Source: an uncultured Bacteroides sp.
GTDB lineage: Bacteria > Bacteroidota > Bacteroidia > Bacteroidales > Bacteroidaceae
Assembly: GCA_900557355.1 (NCBI GenBank)
Contig: USSR01000054.1
Span: 1-17,915 of the forward strand
Direction: 5' to 3'
DNA: 17,915 nt
The notes under the pieces were generated by a model, which saw nothing but the letters and a program-made list of their open reading frames with translations, was not told the origin of the DNA and ran no database searches. Positions 14,609 to 17,915 of the stretch are shown one piece after another; positions within the stretch are counted from its first letter, which is position 1, and the number at the start of each line of letters is the position of its first letter. Both the position numbers and the translations under genes were made by a program.

Positions 14609-15934
14609 CTATTTATTCCAAATGCCACACGCTGTATTATTTATAATCCTTTTTAGCTGAACACGCCCTAAAATAGCTTGAAGAAAACAAACAATACTTG
14701 GGAATAATACTATTCCCTCAAGTCCGAACCAGTAATAAGATACATACATCGCAGGTAATGCGACAAACGATGAAAACAAATATGCCAACATCTGGATTCT
14801 TACTTTACCAGTTCCATTAAGGAGAGTCACATAAATCCCCCCAAAAGTTTGCGCTATCGCAAAAATAGCAAGAGCAGCAGATAGCGAAATGGGAATGTCG
14901 ACTTCAGAACCTATCCAATATGTATATAAGAAATTAGACAACAACACCATCAGAACAGCTACAGGAATACATAGCAGTCCCATGATCTCCAACTTATTCC
15001 TCGCATTCTTCATCCATGTATATTCCTGTTTCACGTAGGCATCGGTAAAAGCAGACCAGAAAGGAGTAAAAACTATATTTACAGACATCACCAAGACATT
15101 AAAATATTTATATGCAATGTTATATTGAGTAACAGCCATTGGCCCTGCTACTCGTGAAATAACAATATTAATGAGCTGGAATACAAAAAGCATGGAAATC
15201 ATAATAATAAAAAACTGTCCGCCCAATCCTACTATCTTTTTGGTCAAAGAAAAATGTACGAAATGGAATGACGGTGAAAGATGTCTGTATCTACCACTCA
15301 AGAACATACCAATAGAGATTATTATCAGCAGAAAACATGGTACACCAGAAAAAGCAAATGCCAAAACATCCAAGTTGCCGGGAACGGTTTTTGTCAGAAT
15401 ATAGATACAGATAAAGCCAAATACTTGCCCTAATGTTTGTATCAGCGATGCCAATGCAGGCTTTTGGTTGGCTGTCAGCATAGTGGTAAAAATGCTCGCT
15501 ACGATGTTCAGGCAGAAAAAGAAGGCCAATATTCCGAATACGATATTCAGTTCAGAAGAATAAGCGGCATCAACATTCAAGATTGCACTCCAATCGACAA
15601 AATGATTGACGACTATTGCTATCAAAAATACGCTGGAAAAAAGCAGAGACAAAACTACATAAGTAGTACTGACATATTCTCTGGCCAACTGCATATCCCC
15701 CTTGGCTACAGCCTCGGCAAAACGATTGCGAAAGCCATGCGCAAATCCCAAATCAAAATAAGAGAGCCAAGCTACAATAGAACTTAAGGTGAGCCAAATA
15801 CCATATCGAGTAGGATTGATATAATTAATCGTTAGAGGAACAACCTGTAAAGAAACCAATATACTGATACCTTTCAGAAATAATGAAGCTATAATATTTT
15901 TCTTTATAGCAATGCTACGAGAGCTCCCATTCAT
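14609..15934 (-). CDS. wzx: Capsular polysaccharide flippase, Wzx-like
   Basis: A 441-residue polytopic membrane protein of the MOP/polysaccharide-synthase superfamily that should flip the undecaprenyl-linked repeat unit across the inner membrane. The N-terminus shows the family pattern: IIASLFLKGISILVSLQVVPLTINYINPTRYGIWLTLSSI (14-53), with the helix-loop Y-I-x-P-x-x-Y-G-I-W, followed by FDLGFAHGFRNRFAEAVAKGD (60-80), a motif typical of this family. Around twelve hydrophobic segments follow. FWSAFTDAY in the middle is also characteristic of Wzx. The length is slightly below the common 470-500 residues but no segment seems missing. It lies 47 bp after the initiating transferase and 20 bp before the WavE-like gene. 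Confidence 0.92.
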   Translation of the reverse strand: MNGSSRSIAIKKNIIASLFLKGISILVSLQVVPLTINYINPTRYGIWLTLSSIVAWLSYFDLGFAHGFRNRFAEAVAKGDMQLAREYVSTTYVVLSLLFSSVFLIAIVVNHFVDWSAILNVDAAYSSELNIVFGILAFFFCLNIVASIFTTMLTANQKPALASLIQTLGQVFGFICIYILTKTVPGNLDVLAFAFSGVPCFLLIIISIGMFLSGRYRHLSPSFHFVHFSLTKKIVGLGGQFFIIMISMLFVFQLINIVISRVAGPMAVTQYNIAYKYFNVLVMSVNIVFTPFWSAFTDAYVKQEYTWMKNARNKLEIMGLLCIPVAVLMVLLSNFLYTYWIGSEVDIPISLSAALAIFAIAQTFGGIYVTLLNGTGKVRIQMLAYLFSSFVALPAMYVSYYWFGLEGIVLFPSIVCFLQAILGRVQLKRIINNTACGIWNK

Positions 15935-15981
15935 AAGTTTAATCGCGTAAATGTCTTATTCCCTACTTTCCAAGAAGTATA

Positions 15982-16611
15982 CTAGAACTTCTTTCCAAAC
16001 ACAATACTCATAAACGTCATGAAGAGTATCTTGAAATCAAATCCCCAAGAACGATGTTCCAAATAAAACAGATCGTAACGCAGACGGCGCACCATCTTCT
16101 CTAAAGTATCGGTATAGCCGTTATAAAGCGTAGCATACGAAGTAACCCCCGGACGTATCTGAAACAAAAAACGATAACGAGGATCTTCCTTCATAATCTG
16201 GTCAATAAAGAATTGGCGTTCGGGACGAGGACCAATAAAAGCCATATCGCCACAGAAAACGTTCCATAATTGAGGAAGTTCATCTAAGTGATGTTCACGG
16301 AGAAATTTACCAATCCTTGTAAGACGGCCATCTTTACCACCGGCATAAAGAGCCGGACCATGCTTCTCTGCATCTAGGCGCATACTACGAAACTTATAAA
16401 TGTAGAATGGGCGACCAAAGCGCCCAATGCGCTCCTGCTTAAAAATAGCTGGTCCACCATCTTCACTCTTCACTGCCAAATAACAAATTAAAAATAGAGG
16501 CGAAAATAAAATCATTAAAATTACTGCAATCATACAATCCACTATTCGTTTTACATTCCGTTCAAATCCATTCATTCCATCCGGAATAAATCTCTCATCG
16601 TATTCCATCAT
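15982..16611 (-). CDS. Undecaprenyl-phosphate phosphoglycosyl transferase (repeat-unit initiation)
   Basis: A 209-residue monotopic phosphoglycosyl transferase (bacterial sugar transferase domain, PglC/WcaJ class). It transfers a sugar-1-phosphate from a UDP-sugar to undecaprenyl phosphate at the inner membrane and so begins each capsule repeat unit. The re-entrant membrane helix is at about 22-48 and carries the S-P pair that breaks the helix (FSPLFLICY, S37-P38). The catalytic acid pair is D110-E111 in HHLDELPQLWNV, preceded by FKQERIGRFGRPFYIYKFRSM (57-77) and followed by MAFIGPRPE (123-131), all classic for the family. It is the short form without the extra N-terminal membrane domain of WbaP/WcaJ. 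Either of two adjacent ATG codons (16611 or 16608) could start it. It starts 8 bp after the Wzz-like gene. The sugar, often GalNAc/GlcNAc- or QuiNAc-type, is not predictable. Confidence 0.95.
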   Translation of the reverse strand: MMEYDERFIPDGMNGFERNVKRIVDCMIAVILMILFSPLFLICYLAVKSEDGGPAIFKQERIGRFGRPFYIYKFRSMRLDAEKHGPALYAGGKDGRLTRIGKFLREHHLDELPQLWNVFCGDMAFIGPRPERQFFIDQIMKEDPRYRFLFQIRPGVTSYATLYNGYTDTLEKMVRRLRYDLFYLEHRSWGFDFKILFMTFMSIVFGKKF

Positions 16612-16619
16612 TATTAATT

Positions 16620-17717
16620 TTACATTTCTATCTTAAACCTATGGCTAAATTCTTTACCGAATAGTTGCCAACCGATAGTGCCGACTACCGATAAGAATAT
16701 AAAAATAGTAGTATAAATAAGCAACCCTTTACCAGAAGGCTTCAGTGGTACCACCGCCGGCTCCACCACCGCAAACACAGGTTTCTCCTCCTGCACCTTC
16801 GCCCGCGCCATCTGCAACTGCGTAGCCACCTGACTATACACCTGATAAGCCAGCCCCATGTCATTCTGCAAACGTTCCTGTTCGGTACGCACGCTTTGAA
16901 GAATTACATTATCATGTGAATCAATATAGCTGGCATATTTCTTCTGAGCAGCATAGTATTCCTGCTGGCGTTCTTTAAATAGTTTTTCCCAATATATACA
17001 ATCTTCTTTGGCTTTGGAAGTACGGTAATTAATAATGTACTCTTGCAATTTTCTTATTACCGAATCGGCAACCGTAGCTGCCACTTTAGGATTCTGAAAA
17101 GTCACGGAGACGGTAGTCATAGATGTTTTCTTATCGATAGAAGCGGTAATAGACTTTTTCAAATGATTGATCTTAGCAGCTTCTTTTTGGGTAAGCTCAA
17201 TAGTGCCTCGTTTCTCTCTTCCAACGGCACTCACCTCTTCTTCATCATTAAAAATGGACTTTACTCCTTCAATCATAATTCCAGGCGCACCTATCACATA
17301 GCTCCACCAAGGAGAAGATTGAGAATCTAAATAAGTATCCAAAGTAGTATTTCCTTCGTTCACTTTCAGTTCTTTCAGTTCTAACAGAAAAGGAGTGGAA
17401 GATACAATATCAGCAGAAAGTGAGGTGTTCAAGGCATCGATATCATCACCCATAGTCATTCCACTTCCTAAAAAAGAGGCGGCTAAACCTGATAAACCAC
17501 TACTTTTTGCAGTACCCATTTCTGGAGATAAAGTTACTTCAACTGTATATTGTTTTGGAATGCTGATAGCGACAATAACACCTATAACTAATCCAATACC
17601 AGCTGCTTTATAGATGACTTTACGAATAGCTATGATTTTATGAAGAATTCCCATCAAATCGATTTCCATTTCAGCTGAGTTGGGATTTTCGATTGAGTTG
17701 GATTGATTTTCGTCCAT
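16620..17717 (-). CDS. Chain-length determinant / polysaccharide co-polymerase (Wzz-like)
   Basis: A 365-residue inner-membrane protein that should control capsule chain length together with Wzy. The N-terminal tail (1-34) is polar and cytoplasmic. The first membrane segment is at about 35-53 (AAGIGLVIGVIVAISIP), followed by the Wzz-domain strand KQYTVEVTLSPEM (55-67). A large periplasmic part with long helices follows, including a probable coiled coil in the run containing YWEKLFKERQQEYYAAQKKY and RTEQERLQNDM. A proline-rich segment VVEPAVVPLKPSGKG leads into the second membrane segment (about 333-352). There is no Walker A motif or tyrosine-rich tail, so it lacks the autokinase domain of Wzc/BexC-type proteins; this is usual in Bacteroides capsule loci. 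It lies between the export-protein tail and the initiating transferase. Confidence 0.92.
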   Translation of the reverse strand: MDENQSNSIENPNSAEMEIDLMGILHKIIAIRKVIYKAAGIGLVIGVIVAISIPKQYTVEVTLSPEMGTAKSSGLSGLAASFLGSGMTMGDDIDALNTSLSADIVSSTPFLLELKELKVNEGNTTLDTYLDSQSSPWWSYVIGAPGIMIEGVKSIFNDEEEVSAVGREKRGTIELTQKEAAKINHLKKSITASIDKKTSMTTVSVTFQNPKVAATVADSVIRKLQEYIINYRTSKAKEDCIYWEKLFKERQQEYYAAQKKYASYIDSHDNVILQSVRTEQERLQNDMGLAYQVYSQVATQLQMARAKVQEEKPVFAVVEPAVVPLKPSGKGLLIYTTIFIFLSVVGTIGWQLFGKEFSHRFKIEM

Positions 17718-17739
17718 TGTATTTTAAATTTCTTTACCT

Positions 17740-17781
17740 ACCACCTCCCCCTAAAGGGCCCCCTCCTTCCACAGAAAGGAG
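17740..17781. repeat. C-rich palindromic intergenic sequence
   Basis: This short gap has a strongly C-rich plus strand (CCACCTCCCCCTAAAGGGCC) with CCCT/AGGG mini-palindromes, then a hairpin CTCCTT (17763-17768) with AAGGAG (17776-17781) and a 7-nt loop. It resembles the short C-rich 'CCCCCTAAAGGGGG' intergenic repeats I recall from Bacteroidetes genomes. It sits between the export-protein and Wzz-like genes; on the minus strand the G-rich run lies just before the Wzz-like start and could affect its translation. Confidence 0.45.
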
Positions 17782-17806
17782 ATAGAGACAGTGTTGTCGA
17801 CTTTAG

Positions 17807-17915
17807 TTATTTCTTTATTAAGTTAGCAATAGAAGCAACCATCATTCCCAAAGTACTAAACGTAGTAGCATAACCTAAAATATTACCTATATTAGTACGC
17901 TTCTTTGATTTACTG
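17807..17915 (-). CDS. C-terminal end of a probable polysaccharide export protein (Wza-like), partial
   Basis: The last 35 codons of a gene that continues beyond the window, ending in TAA at 17809-17807. The residues are a basic stretch (KSKKRTN) followed by a hydrophobic segment (ILGYATTFSTLGMMVASIANLI) and a final KK. In Bacteroides capsule operons the gene directly before the Wzz-like gene commonly encodes an SLBB-domain outer-membrane polysaccharide export protein whose C-terminus ends in a single membrane helix, which fits. No SLBB domain is visible here, so the identity is inferred from position and the tail alone. Confidence 0.6.
   Translation of the reverse strand, partial: SKSKKRTNIGNILGYATTFSTLGMMVASIANLIKK

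Overview
The window looks like a gut Bacteroides chromosome. The reasons are the surface-lipoprotein signal, the PepSY-like secreted proteins, moderately AT-rich DNA with weak Shine-Dalgarno sequences, and a Wzx/Wzy capsule operon of Bacteroidales layout. This is judged by eye; no search was run.

Layout. At 17-1225 (+) lies a complete single-chain L-serine ammonia-lyase. It is separated by a bidirectional terminator from two convergent minus-strand genes for exported PepSY-like proteins (1290-1793 and 1835-2281). The stretch 2324-3021 has no protein gene but is not empty. It holds two tandem copies (2412-2573 and 2609-2766) of a structured element of about 160 nt, plus what may be a decayed third copy. 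The two copies differ in sequence but keep their helices through compensatory changes and through G-U pairs that exist only on the minus strand. Copy 1 ends in a terminator-like hairpin with a U run.

From 17915 down to 3022, all on the minus strand, runs the distal part of a capsular or exopolysaccharide operon. In transcription order it holds: the tail of a probable Wza-type export protein; a Wzz-like chain-length regulator; a PglC/WcaJ-type phosphoglycosyl transferase that starts the repeat unit on undecaprenyl phosphate; a Wzx flippase; a WavE-family glycosyltransferase; a tightly coupled cassette (nucleotidyltransferase, HAD phosphatase, APH/choline-kinase-like kinase, degenerate nucleotidyltransferase paralogue, NAD-dependent epimerase); and then a more AT-rich block of GT4, GT2, Wzy polymerase, GT4, GT4 and GT2. 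A broken ORF with an in-frame amber codon interrupts that last block at 4964-5242.

How the genes fit together. The phosphoglycosyl transferase plus six glycosyltransferases would build a lipid-linked oligosaccharide, Wzx would flip it, Wzy would polymerise it, Wzz would set its length, and the Wza-type protein would export it. The kinase/phosphatase/nucleotidyltransferase cassette probably makes an NDP-activated sugar or substituent for this polymer; its chemical identity cannot be read from the sequence. The most novel-looking items are the tandem structured-RNA array just downstream of the capsule operon and the paired canonical and degenerate nucleotidyltransferases that bracket the kinase and phosphatase.
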